From an uncultured Flavobacteriaceae bacterium (GTDB taxonomy: Bacteria; Bacteroidota; Bacteroidia; Flavobacteriales; Flavobacteriaceae): DNA of 64,000 bases. This document shows positions 54,441-61,861 of the stretch, piece by piece. The notes under the pieces were generated by a model. It was given only the letters and a program-made list of their open reading frames with translations, was not told the origin of the DNA and did no database searches. Each line of letters begins with the position of its first letter. Position 1 is the stretch's first letter. A program made the position numbers and the translations under genes. The stretch lies in the NCBI GenBank assembly GCA_947502635.1, contig CANNAN010000003.1, positions 372,001-436,000 on the forward strand, written 5' to 3'.

Positions 54441-54629
54441 AAAGGTTAACTATGTTTCCTAAAAGTTAACTTTTTTTTTTAACTGAGTTAAAATTTTTCC
54501 ATTTACAATAAAATCTTTTAAATTGTAGGTTAATTCTTAGAAATATAGTTGATAATACTTATAATATTGGAGTTTTTAATAAACATTTTATGTTAACCCT
54601 GCTTATGGAAGTTAATCCTACTTATGGAA
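54441..54629 (+). promoter_or_regulatory. paired GTTAA direct repeats upstream of the peptide gene
   Basis: Two copies of AAAGGTTAAC/AAAAGTTAAC lie at 54441 and 54461 (20-bp period). Further on, GTTAACCCTGCTTATGGAA (54592-54610) is directly followed by GTTAATCCTACTTATGGAA (54611-54629, 19-bp period, two mismatches). Another GTTAAT is near 54528. Direct repeats about two helical turns apart suggest binding sites for a dimeric activator, such as LytTR-type regulators. They end about 100 bp before the small peptide gene. Confidence 0.5.
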
Positions 54630-54663
54630 CAAAAAAAAGAAATAGTTTATAAAAAGCAACTAA

Positions 54664-54688
54664 GGTCGGACAAGCCCAAACAGCGACC
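54664..54688 (+). promoter_or_regulatory. leader hairpin before the peptide gene
   Basis: GGTCG (54664-54668) pairs with CGACC (54684-54688) around a C/A-rich 15-nt loop, about 40 bp before the start codon. It stands out as a GC-rich island in an AT-rich leader. No known riboswitch consensus is recognised. Confidence 0.35.
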
Positions 54689-54729
54689 CTAAAATCTGAA
54701 AGTAAGCATTAATTTATATACAATTAAAT

Positions 54730-54894
54730 ATGAATGTTTTAGTAAATCAAAAAGTTAAAGTATGGAAATCATCTTTCATAAATGATACAGATGTAACTCC
54801 AACAAAGTCAGCCTACATGAATGGAGAAGCTTATCTTACTGGATCTAGAGTGTGCAGTATTTGTGGTCCAAGTTCAAATGTAATTTCAATGTAA
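54730..54894 (+). CDS. small Cys-containing peptide, candidate RiPP precursor
   Basis: 54 aa, ATG 54730 to TAA 54892-54894. The N-terminal ~30 residues are polar (NVLVNQKVKVWKSSFINDT). The C-terminal part GEAYLTGSRVCSICGPSSN ends in VISM and contains a CxxCG pair. It is neither a typical signal peptide nor a membrane segment. A terminator-like hairpin directly follows it, then a PP-loop ATPase and a nucleotidyltransferase gene on the same strand. A short peptide gene with its own leaky terminator ahead of ATP-using enzymes is the layout of ribosomally made, post-translationally modified peptide clusters. The leader/core boundary and the modification are unknown. A stand-alone small protein is the alternative. 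Confidence 0.6.
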   Translation: MNVLVNQKVKVWKSSFINDTDVTPTKSAYMNGEAYLTGSRVCSICGPSSNVISM

Positions 54895-54905
54895 ATTTAG
54901 TCATC

Positions 54906-54947
54906 AAAGTACCCAGATTCAATTATGAAATAGAATCTGGGTTCTTT
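54906..54947 (+). terminator. terminator-like hairpin between peptide and PP-loop genes
   Basis: ACCCAGATTC (54911-54920) pairs with GAATCTGGGT (54933-54942), and the stem extends outward through AAAG/CTTT with a bulge. The tail TTCTTTGTTTC is T-rich but interrupted, so read-through is likely. This would keep the peptide mRNA in excess over the enzyme mRNA. Confidence 0.7.
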
Positions 54948-54961
54948 GTTTCTAATAAAAG

Positions 54962-55003
54962 GGAAATGCTTTTACTTAGACCTAACATCCTTACATTTCC
55001 TTT
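54962..55003 (+). promoter_or_regulatory. second hairpin before the PP-loop gene
   Basis: GGAAATG (54962-54968) pairs with CATTTCC (54994-55000), and an adjacent AAAAG/CTTT can extend the stem. It could be a processing or stabilising structure at the 5' side of the enzyme transcript. Confidence 0.45.
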
Positions 55004-55042
55004 GAAAAATTAATTGTATAAGAGATTAAAAAAAAATCATAT

Positions 55043-56221
55043 ATGGATATAATATTTAATACTGCACATGGCCAATTACAAATTGATGCTCCTATTAAAA
55101 GTTTAACTTTAGCAGAACTTTGTGACCTCAATAATTTGCCATACCAATCTATTAACTTCTATGGTGTAAATAATGATGAAGTACTAAGTATATTAAAAGG
55201 TATTAAAACTCGATCAATTGAGGAGCATCAAAAAAATGGAGCACTCAAAATCATCCTTCAACCAAACCGTAACATTAATTTTTCAAAAATTATAAAAAAA
55301 GATGTTGTGATTAAAAACATAGACAATGATTTCAGCAATAGCTATACCTTTCAATCTAGTAAATTTGAAAAGTTAGTTGATGTTGAGTTCAATCCCAGCA
55401 AATGTTTTGAGTATATATACGAATCTGTAGATGTATTTTTAGAAACAATAAATATTGATGATAGAAAAATTATTGTTGGAATAAGTGGTGGTGGCGATTC
55501 AAATACCTTATTAAAAGCGCTTATTAACAACAAATCAATAAAAAAAAGCCAGCTTATTGCAGTGATGTGTACAGGTTTAGATGTGTGGGATACAGCAATA
55601 GAAAGGGCAAGACATATTTGCGATGAAGCTGACATTGATTTAATTCTTGTTGGAGGACAAGAAATTTGTAAAATAATAGGAAAAAATAAATCAGAAAACT
55701 GGGAAGAAGCATTTTTTGAGGTATTTGAAGATAGTGATATTGATGCTTTAGGAACTTTAATCGTTCGTAAGGTTTTGCAAGCATATGTGAAAAAATTTGA
55801 TGCTCAAGCAATGGTAACAGGATTAAATTTAGAAGACCTTCTTGCTGAGTCTTTGTTTCAGGTCACAAAAAATAAGTTGCCTTTACCTTTTCCTATACGA
55901 ACAATTGATGATATTCCCTTATGGTTCCCTCTTTGGGAAGTTCCAAAAAAAATATTAGATGGATGTTACCCAAAATTTTCTTTAGAAAATTATGAGCAAA
56001 GGAATCCAGATAAGTTAATAAATAGAGCACTACCTTATTATTTTTCTCAAATGATGGCGTCGATAATACCAGGTTACGAATTTGATTTATTAAACGGGTT
56101 TAAAAATATTTCGGAAAAGAATAAAGATCCTTTTTTCTATGATGAAGATTTAGGTTTTTCAGTTACAGAGCCATTAAGTGAAGAATTAAAAGGAAAGTGG
56201 AAATATTACATCATATGTTAA
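55043..56221 (+). CDS. PP-loop superfamily ATPase with novel N-terminal domain
   Basis: 392 aa. The PP-loop motif GISGGGDSNTLL (about 147-158) binds and cleaves ATP between alpha and beta phosphates. The following core strand and helix (QLIAVMCTGLDVWDTAIERARHICDEADIDLILV) and the later TGLNLEDLLAESLF resemble the TtcA/TilS/NcsA tRNA-modifying group (GHNxDDxxET position). The usual zinc CxxC pairs of TtcA are absent. The first ~85 residues (IIFNTAHGQLQIDAPIKSLT...) are beta-rich and unassigned; a beta-grasp or peptide-binding fold is possible. The protein ends in a single Cys (YYIIC). It is linked to the small peptide gene and to a nucleotidyltransferase 9 bp downstream. Adenylation, thiolation or amidation of the peptide is a plausible inference. 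Confidence 0.75.
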   Translation: MDIIFNTAHGQLQIDAPIKSLTLAELCDLNNLPYQSINFYGVNNDEVLSILKGIKTRSIEEHQKNGALKIILQPNRNINFSKIIKKDVVIKNIDNDFSNSYTFQSSKFEKLVDVEFNPSKCFEYIYESVDVFLETINIDDRKIIVGISGGGDSNTLLKALINNKSIKKSQLIAVMCTGLDVWDTAIERARHICDEADIDLILVGGQEICKIIGKNKSENWEEAFFEVFEDSDIDALGTLIVRKVLQAYVKKFDAQAMVTGLNLEDLLAESLFQVTKNKLPLPFPIRTIDDIPLWFPLWEVPKKILDGCYPKFSLENYEQRNPDKLINRALPYYFSQMMASIIPGYEFDLLNGFKNISEKNKDPFFYDEDLGFSVTEPLSEELKGKWKYYIIC

Positions 56222-56230
56222 AACATTTTT

Positions 56231-56953
56231 ATGATAAAGGATAAATACATTATTGCAGAAAAAGAAGCTGTAAAATATGTTATAGATAATTTTCCAAAGG
56301 TAACGAGTATCATTATTGGAGGAAGTGTTGTTAGAAAGGAAGGAGATATTAATAGTGACTTAGACATATATGTTATACATACAGATAATTTCAGGAAAAG
56401 AGTTTTCAAGAAATTCAATGAAGTTCCTTGTGATTTTTTTGTAAACAATTTGTCTCATATTGATAACTATTTTAAAGAAGAATATAATAAAAACAGGCCT
56501 GTCACGGCCGACATAATTTCTACAGGTAAAGTTGTTTATGGAAACGAAACACCAGAGATACAAAGTCTTGTTGAAAAGGCAAAAGTATTGGCAGGTACTG
56601 GATATGTTGCTTCAAAAAAGGAACTTAATCTTAAAAAAATTGAACTGATGACTATTCTCGAAGATATTAATGACATATTTCAAAAAGATTATGAAACAAC
56701 CTGTTATCTGATGCAAAACTTAATTACCAAAGCTGTTGAACTATCATTTTTAAAAGCTAGGACTCCTTTACCAAGAATAAAAAAAAGACTTAAGGATTTG
56801 CTTTTTATTCAACCAGAGATTGGGTCAAAAATAAAAGAATTTTATAGAAACCATGATTTGTTAATAAAAGTGAGGATTTCTGAACAAATCGTTAATATTC
56901 TTTTAGATGAAAATAATAATCCAAAATTATGGGATTATACCGAAGATCTATAA
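56231..56953 (+). CDS. nucleotidyltransferase-domain protein with helical C-terminus
   Basis: 240 aa. The NTP-transferase signature GGSVVRKEGDINSDLDIYV (about 28-46) has the two metal-binding Asp residues (DLD), and a third acidic residue is in VPCDFFV. The C-terminal ~120 residues are helical (ELMTILEDINDIFQK...CYLMQNLITKAVELSFLKA), HEPN-like, as in MNT-HEPN or aminoglycoside adenylyltransferase relatives. It starts 9 bp after the PP-loop gene, and a terminator follows. It could nucleotidylate the peptide, the PP-loop protein or a small molecule. Function unproven. Confidence 0.78.
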   Translation: MIKDKYIIAEKEAVKYVIDNFPKVTSIIIGGSVVRKEGDINSDLDIYVIHTDNFRKRVFKKFNEVPCDFFVNNLSHIDNYFKEEYNKNRPVTADIISTGKVVYGNETPEIQSLVEKAKVLAGTGYVASKKELNLKKIELMTILEDINDIFQKDYETTCYLMQNLITKAVELSFLKARTPLPRIKKRLKDLLFIQPEIGSKIKEFYRNHDLLIKVRISEQIVNILLDENNNPKLWDYTEDL

Positions 56954-56987
56954 TAATAATTGGGGAAATCTTAATTCATTGAATAAT

Positions 56988-57024
56988 AAAAGCCAAGTAG
57001 ATTTATGATTATTTGGCTTTTTTT
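56988..57024 (+). terminator. intrinsic terminator closing the peptide cassette
   Basis: AAAAGCCAA and TTGGCTTTT pair, with a ~16-nt loop and a run of at least eight T residues. It lies 35 bp after the nucleotidyltransferase stop and bounds a 2.3-kb transcription unit that starts before 54730. Confidence 0.85.
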
Positions 57025-57216
57025 CATTAGAGTACTATAAAACCTAATACCACAACTTTAAACTTAAAATGTTGATTGATTGTTGTGTGGTTCTTTTTTA
57101 TACAAAGACACAGTGATTAAATTGCTTATAGTTTTTATAATAGATAAGTATTGATGGTATCTATTTAATATTACCACATCCGCTACCTTGCGATAGAAAT
57201 AAGCGAACAAAATTAA

Positions 57217-57612
57217 TTAAAGCGTTAGTAACCAAGTACGCTGTAGTTTTTTAAACTTTTTTAATTCACTACGTAAAATTGGTAGGAAGTCTTTACCATT
57301 ACTGTTTGAACGCTCTAAACGGTAGGAGTTTTTATAAAGCATATTGGTAAGACGTTTAAGAGAAGCAATGTGCTTATATTTTCTTTCTGAATAACGCTCT
57401 AATTCTACATTTAAAATTTCTGGAGCTAGTGATACCGATTGTTGTACGATATCTCCTGAAAAGTAAATGTTAGAGTCCTCGGTACCATCATTTTTTAAAA
57501 CAGATAAATCGTGATTTAGATACATGGAAATGTTTTGAGAAAGCATGAAAATCTCAACTGCTTTTTTATAAATCGGTAATTCCGATAGATTTAATGGGGT
57601 ATTTGGAGACAT
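57217..57612 (-). CDS. conserved four-helix-type hypothetical protein
   Basis: 131 aa from the ATG at 57612 (MSPNTPLNLSEL); the TTG at 57639 adds only a basic tail. Long amphipathic helices are visible: LPIYKKAVEIFMLSQNISMYLN, VQQSVSLAPEILNVELERYSE and a basic C-terminal helix ILRSELKKFKKLQRTWL. The pattern resembles four-helix-bundle proteins of the S23/IVP type, though only loosely. It is divergent from an Lrp/AsnC gene, 121 bp apart. Function unknown. Confidence 0.65.
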   Translation of the reverse strand: MSPNTPLNLSELPIYKKAVEIFMLSQNISMYLNHDLSVLKNDGTEDSNIYFSGDIVQQSVSLAPEILNVELERYSERKYKHIASLKRLTNMLYKNSYRLERSNSNGKDFLPILRSELKKFKKLQRTWLLTL

Positions 57613-57733
57613 ATTCTTTTTTCTTAGCGTTTTTATCAAAATTAGTCACAAGAAATTAGATTCAACTTTAGGTTTTAAAGTAAAAGCGTATATTTGCTTT
57701 AGATTTTAATTATTTATAGTTAAATTTCATTAA

Positions 57734-58177
57734 ATGAATATTGATAGTCTTAATTGGAAGATTTTAAGGTGTTTACAAGAGAACGCTCGGCTCTCTAATG
57801 CCGAAATTGGACGTCGTGTTGGCGTCAGTTCCCCAGCGGTTTCAGAGCGTATTAAAAAGATGGAAGACTTGGGACTTATAGAAGGTTATAAGACTATTGT
57901 TTCTCCTTTTGAAGTTGGCTATCAACTTAAAGCCATTATAACATTGCGCGCTTTTATGGGGAAGCTAAAACCGTTTTTAGAAAAGGTAAAAACCTATGAT
58001 GAAGTGGTGAATTGTTATCGTATAACGGGAGATGAAAATATTGTTATGGAGGTTGTTTTAAAAAATCAAAAACATTTAGAATCGTTTATAGATCAGCTTA
58101 TCATTTACGGAGAAAGTAAAACACAAATAGTGCTGTCTGATGTGGTAAAACAAAACGCTATAAAATCTTTAAAATAG
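57734..58177 (+). CDS. Lrp/AsnC family transcriptional regulator
   Basis: 147 aa. The N-terminal HTH (SLNWKILRCLQENARLSNAEIGRRVGVSSPAVSERIKKMEDLGLI) and C-terminal RAM ligand domain (LKAIITLRAFMGKLKPFLEKVKTY...GDENIVMEVVLKNQKHLESFID) are complete. It probably responds to an amino acid. A -7 box TATATTTG (57689-57696) precedes the start by 38 bp. Targets are unknown; the divergent 131-aa gene is one candidate. Confidence 0.92.
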   Translation: MNIDSLNWKILRCLQENARLSNAEIGRRVGVSSPAVSERIKKMEDLGLIEGYKTIVSPFEVGYQLKAIITLRAFMGKLKPFLEKVKTYDEVVNCYRITGDENIVMEVVLKNQKHLESFIDQLIIYGESKTQIVLSDVVKQNAIKSLK

Positions 58178-58190
58178 CGATTAGAGATCT

Positions 58191-58426
58191 TCAAAAAAGC
58201 GTTTGTATTATAAAAGGAATATTATCGTCTGGATCTATCTGTATCATCATAATTAATGCCTGGAGAATTAAAAAGTCCCTATTTATTAATATATAATTCC
58301 AAGGACTGAACGTCTTCACCTATTTTGAAAATAATATTCTAAATGCTTCTAATTCAGTTTTTAGAAAATCTAAACATTTGATATCTTTAAAACCATGCAT
58401 TAGTATGCCACGCACATCAGTAGTTT
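58191..58426 (-). pseudogene. interrupted ORF, unidentified
   Basis: One minus-strand frame reads TDVRGILMHGFKDIKCLDFL...AFRILFSK, meets an in-frame TAG (58320-58322), and continues in the same frame as VKTFSPWNYILINRDFLILQ to QIDPDDNIPFIIQTLF and the TGA at 58191. The amino-acid pattern on both sides of the stop looks protein-like. It is probably a decayed gene of about 80 codons. No family recognised. Confidence 0.4.
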
Positions 58427-58479
58427 TTCAATAGCTGCTTACAAGATTCATATAATCACAGTTTCGAGCATTGAATATT

Positions 58480-58863
58480 TCATAGTTCGTTGATACGCCA
58501 TGGTGGATTTTTTCTGTTTTTTCCTGCGTGATATAAAATGATATTATTTCCATCTGGGTCTTGTAAATGAGCCTCGCGCCATAACCAGGACTTATCTTCA
58601 GGTAATTGAGTGAAAATAACACCTTTTTCTTGAAGGTTAGAAACTAAATTGTCTAGATTATCATCTTCAAAATAAATAGTAATGCCGTCACCTTTTGGTA
58701 AAGAGTCTACTTTATGAATTGAAAAGGTACTCCCGCCATCTGGGCATTCAAATCGCACATATCTTGGGATGGCATCAACAATAAGATGCAATCCCAAGAT
58801 TTTATAAAATACTGTTGCTTTTCCAACATCTAACGATGGAATAGTAATTTGGTTTAAATCCAT
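58480..58863 (-). CDS. VOC family (glyoxalase/bleomycin-resistance fold) protein
   Basis: 127 aa. The paired beta-alpha-beta-beta-beta motifs of the vicinal oxygen chelate fold are visible: ITIPSLDVGKATVFYKILGLHLI, then ITIYFEDDNLDNLVSNLQEKGV and REAHLQDPDGNNIILYHAG, the last being the typical C-terminal VOC strand. Members are glyoxalases, dioxygenases or antibiotic-binding resistance proteins. It overlaps the MFS exporter gene by 10 bp, so the two form an operon under the attenuator at 60175-60311. A drug- or metabolite-resistance role is inferred. Confidence 0.85.
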   Translation of the reverse strand: MDLNQITIPSLDVGKATVFYKILGLHLIVDAIPRYVRFECPDGGSTFSIHKVDSLPKGDGITIYFEDDNLDNLVSNLQEKGVIFTQLPEDKSWLWREAHLQDPDGNNIILYHAGKNRKNPPWRINEL

Positions 58864-60104
58864 AAAATTTCTTTTTCTCTTTCTTCTTCCTTTTCTTTAC
58901 GTCTCTTTTTTGCATTCAAATAGTGTCTTAGGAAGAATAATATGAACACACATAGTGCAGCAAGTAATGTAATAATATACCATGTATTATCAAAACCGAG
59001 CGTATCAACCATTCGCATACCTGCATTATGACCAAAAATATGCGCTATAGAAAACGCAATACTGTATAAGGCCATATATTCACCTTGATTTCCTTTTTTA
59101 GCCCTATCCATAGTAAATGCATTGGAAAAAGGGAAAGTTATCATTTCTCCAAATGTCATTAACAACATAGCAATTACCAAAATACCAGTCCAATTTGTAA
59201 CGTTTAAGATAACAAAACTTAAACCCGTTAAAACAGCACCAAAAAGCATCAATCCAGATTTAGTAAAACGGGTGTTTTCTAACCATTTTATTAGTGGCAT
59301 TTCAAAAACGAAAATAAAAAAACCGTTAAGACCTAAAAGGATTCCTATATCCAATTCACTCAAATGATGCGCATCTTTATAATACAAAGGCATGGTTGAG
59401 AAGTATTGTAAAAAGACAACACCAAAAAGAACCATTGCTGCAAGAAATATTAAAAAGGCTTTATCATTGTATGCAGATTTCGGATTTTCTGTTTTTACAT
59501 CATCCAGTATTTTGGATTTTTTAGGGTTTAAAACATTTATTAAAACAAGAGTCGCTATCATACATGTAATGCCATCTACCCAAAATAAACCACTATAACT
59601 AAGTGATGTAATAATAATGCCGCCTAAGGCTGGACCAGCAGAAAAACCTAGGTTTATAGCTAAACGAATTAAAGTAACAGACCGTATTTTGTTTTCTGGT
59701 TTGCTATAAGCACTTAGAGCTACAAACATAGCAGGACGAAACATATCTGCAACAAGCATTACTAAAAATATACCTAAACAAAATGATATAAATGTATTTA
59801 GAAACTGCAATGCTATAAATAAAATGCCAGTTGTAAATAAACTAAATGCCATGACTTTATAATAACCAATCTTATCGGTTAATTTTCCACCTAACCAAGA
59901 ACCAATAACGGAGCCTAAACCAAAAGCACTCATAACCCAACCAATATCATTAAAAGTAAAATTAAGACTCTTTTTTAAATATAATGACAAGAATGGAATG
60001 ACCATAGTGCCAGCTCTGTTAATAAGTGTTATTAAAGAAAGCCACCATACTTCGTTTGATAGGCCTTTAAAAGTGTCTAAGTAATTGTTGAATAAAGTTT
60101 TCAT
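58854..60104 (-). CDS. MFS transporter, DHA1-type exporter
   Basis: 416 aa with about twelve helices. The loop between TM2 and TM3 has the MFS signature GGKLTDKIGYYKVM, and motif-C-like glycines occur in TM5 (LAINLGFSAGPALGG), typical of drug-H+ antiporters of the MdtH/DHA1 branch. The C-terminal tail is highly charged (NAKKRRKEKEEEREKE). It is the first gene of an MFS-VOC operon. The 130-bp leader carries a terminator and a small leader ORF, suggesting inducible expression. The exported compound is unknown. Confidence 0.9.
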   Translation of the reverse strand: MKTLFNNYLDTFKGLSNEVWWLSLITLINRAGTMVIPFLSLYLKKSLNFTFNDIGWVMSAFGLGSVIGSWLGGKLTDKIGYYKVMAFSLFTTGILFIALQFLNTFISFCLGIFLVMLVADMFRPAMFVALSAYSKPENKIRSVTLIRLAINLGFSAGPALGGIIITSLSYSGLFWVDGITCMIATLVLINVLNPKKSKILDDVKTENPKSAYNDKAFLIFLAAMVLFGVVFLQYFSTMPLYYKDAHHLSELDIGILLGLNGFFIFVFEMPLIKWLENTRFTKSGLMLFGAVLTGLSFVILNVTNWTGILVIAMLLMTFGEMITFPFSNAFTMDRAKKGNQGEYMALYSIAFSIAHIFGHNAGMRMVDTLGFDNTWYIITLLAALCVFILFFLRHYLNAKKRRKEKEEEREKEILWI

Positions 60105-60174
60105 GAGTTCTAATTGTTCAAGTTTCTGTTTTTTACATATTTTTTTGTTTTGAAGTCGAAAGTTGACTAAAAAT

Positions 60175-60204
60175 AAAAAGTCCGACTGCGAAGTCGGACT
60201 TTTT
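60175..60204 (-). terminator. intrinsic terminator in the MFS leader (attenuator)
   Basis: A perfect 13-bp stem (AAAAAGTCCGACT / AGTCGGACTTTTT) with a UCGC loop is followed on the minus strand by further T residues. It sits 70 bp upstream of the MFS start codon, between divergent genes, where an ordinary end-of-gene terminator is not expected. Its 5' arm (60191-60201) can pair over 11 bp with leader RNA 60248-60258, with two G-U pairs, giving an antiterminator. Confidence 0.85.
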
Positions 60205-60230
60205 ATATATTGTAATATTTTATGTTTATA

Positions 60231-60311
60231 TCACCACAATATATGACAAGCCCGACCTTTTCCCTTTAAAGAGGTCCATTGCTTTCTACAAATTGTGACG
60301 TTACTACGCAT
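60231..60311 (-). CDS. 26-aa leader peptide ORF of the MFS operon
   Basis: ATG 60311 to TGA 60231-60233 on the minus strand. The product is basic (CRKQWTSLKGKGRACHILW). The codons for KGKGRAC contain the antiterminator strand. A -7-like TAGCTTTG (60333-60340, minus strand) lies 22 bp before the ATG, but no good -33 box is seen. KGK and KGR fit the (R/K)x(R/K) pattern at which macrolide-bound ribosomes stall. Translation-dependent control of the downstream terminator is inferred. It may alternatively be only part of a structured RNA leader. Confidence 0.5.
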   Translation of the reverse strand: MRSNVTICRKQWTSLKGKGRACHILW

Positions 60312-60390
60312 TTTTATTTTATTTTGAAGCTCCAAAGCTATGCAAAATATTCTTAAGTTGTATTTTTGACATGATAATATTTTTTTAATA

Positions 60391-60416
60391 TTGAAAAAAT
60401 ATCACTTTTAGATTTG
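60391..60416 (+). promoter_or_regulatory. candidate promoter of the P450 gene
   Basis: TAGATTTG (60409-60416) matches the TAnnTTTG -7 box, 17 bp before the ATG. A TTG at 60391-60393 gives a 15-bp spacer, slightly short of the usual 17-20. Confidence 0.4.
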
Positions 60417-60432
60417 AAATAAACCTTTATTT

Positions 60433-61845
60433 ATGCCTGATAGTCAGTTAATTGAAATTGAAAAATTAAAATCTCCAAAAGGAACCTTCTTATTAGGGCA
60501 TTTGCCTCAGTTTAATACCTATAATAAACATCAGGTTCTAGAACGTTGGGTTGAAGAGTGTGGCGAATTATTTAAAATACATTTTGTTGGAAAAGAGTTT
60601 GTGGTATCTGCAAACCCAGATTTTAATAATAAAATGTTACGATTAAGACCAGAAAGCTTTAAACGTTTTTCTAAAATTGATGAAATTTTAAAAGAAATGG
60701 GGGTCGATGGTGTTTTTAATGCTGAAGGAGACAAGTGGAAACGACACAGAAAACCAACTGCAGAAGCTTTAAGTGTAAAAAATGTAAATACATTTTATCC
60801 TATTATTTTTGATAAGACTAAGAGTATTCTTGAAAAATTCAAAAATTATTCCCAACAAAAAACGGTAGTAGATGTACAAAAAGAGTTTATGGCATTTACA
60901 ATCGATATTACTACAGAGATTGCTTTCGGGCATAAGTTGGATACTATAAATAATAAATCGAATAGTTTTCAAAAGCATTTAGAAGTTATTTTTCCAATGA
61001 TTAATGAGCGGGTTACGGCTCCAATTCCTATCTGGCGCTATTTTAAAAGAGGAAAGGATAAAACACTAGATAATTCTTTAAAATCTATTGAAAAAGTAAT
61101 CTATGCGTTTATTGATGATGCCAAAAAGCGCATCGCAGAAAATCCAAAATTAAAAGAACAGCCTTCAAATTTTTTAGAAGCTTTATTAGTAGAAAATAAT
61201 GAAGTTAATTTTACAGATAAAGAAATTTACGGCAATGTGTTTACCATGTTGCTGGCTGGGGAAGATACCACTTCAAATTCATTATCCTGGATTATGTTTT
61301 ATTTGGCGCAACATCCTGAGATTGTAATTAAGGTTAGAGAAGAGGCCAGAACATTATATTCAGGAGATATACCTAACGATTATAAGTATATAGACGGATT
61401 AAAATATGCAAATGCAGTTACTCAAGAGGCCATGCGATTAAAACCAACAACACCTCAATTGTATTTAGAATCTAATGAAGATGTTATTATAAATAATCTA
61501 TGTATACCAAAAGGAACCAGTATTATTTTACAGAATAAAGTAGCACAAACGCAGGATCATCATTTTTCCAACCCCGATAGTTTTATTCCAGAAAGATGGT
61601 TGGCAGGTGGCTGTCCAATGCATGAAAATCATGCGCCTAATGTTATAAGAGCCTTTGGAGGAGGTGCAAGATATTGCCCTGGGATGCATTTAGCAAAAAC
61701 AGAAATGATTGTATTGATTTCTACCTTATGTAAGCATTTCGATTTTAAATTAGAAGTAAAACCAGAAACGATTAGAGAACGATTTGAATTTACAATGTAT
61801 CCAGAAAATCTAAAAGTAACTTTTGTACCAGTAGTATCAGAATAA
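60433..61845 (+). CDS. cytochrome P450
   Basis: 470 aa, soluble bacterial P450 without membrane anchor. The I-helix oxygen-activation motif is LLAGEDTTSNSLSW. The K-helix ExxR is in EAMRLKP. The haem-binding loop FGGGARYCPG is at 408-417, with Cys415 as the thiolate ligand. PERW (FIPERW) marks the meander. Its length and C-terminus resemble CYP102/CYP4-like fatty-acid hydroxylases without a fused reductase, but the substrate is not deducible. It is followed after 16 bp by a DUF1684 gene, so it is probably in the same transcript. Confidence 0.93.
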   Translation: MPDSQLIEIEKLKSPKGTFLLGHLPQFNTYNKHQVLERWVEECGELFKIHFVGKEFVVSANPDFNNKMLRLRPESFKRFSKIDEILKEMGVDGVFNAEGDKWKRHRKPTAEALSVKNVNTFYPIIFDKTKSILEKFKNYSQQKTVVDVQKEFMAFTIDITTEIAFGHKLDTINNKSNSFQKHLEVIFPMINERVTAPIPIWRYFKRGKDKTLDNSLKSIEKVIYAFIDDAKKRIAENPKLKEQPSNFLEALLVENNEVNFTDKEIYGNVFTMLLAGEDTTSNSLSWIMFYLAQHPEIVIKVREEARTLYSGDIPNDYKYIDGLKYANAVTQEAMRLKPTTPQLYLESNEDVIINNLCIPKGTSIILQNKVAQTQDHHFSNPDSFIPERWLAGGCPMHENHAPNVIRAFGGGARYCPGMHLAKTEMIVLISTLCKHFDFKLEVKPETIRERFEFTMYPENLKVTFVPVVSE

Positions 61846-61861
61846 AAATATCAAAAAGAAC

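Noticed and set aside
54667-60253. Shared GACAAGCCC in the peptide-gene leader and near the MFS leader
   Set aside because: A single 9-mer match between two places in 64 kb is expected by chance, and the surrounding structures differ.
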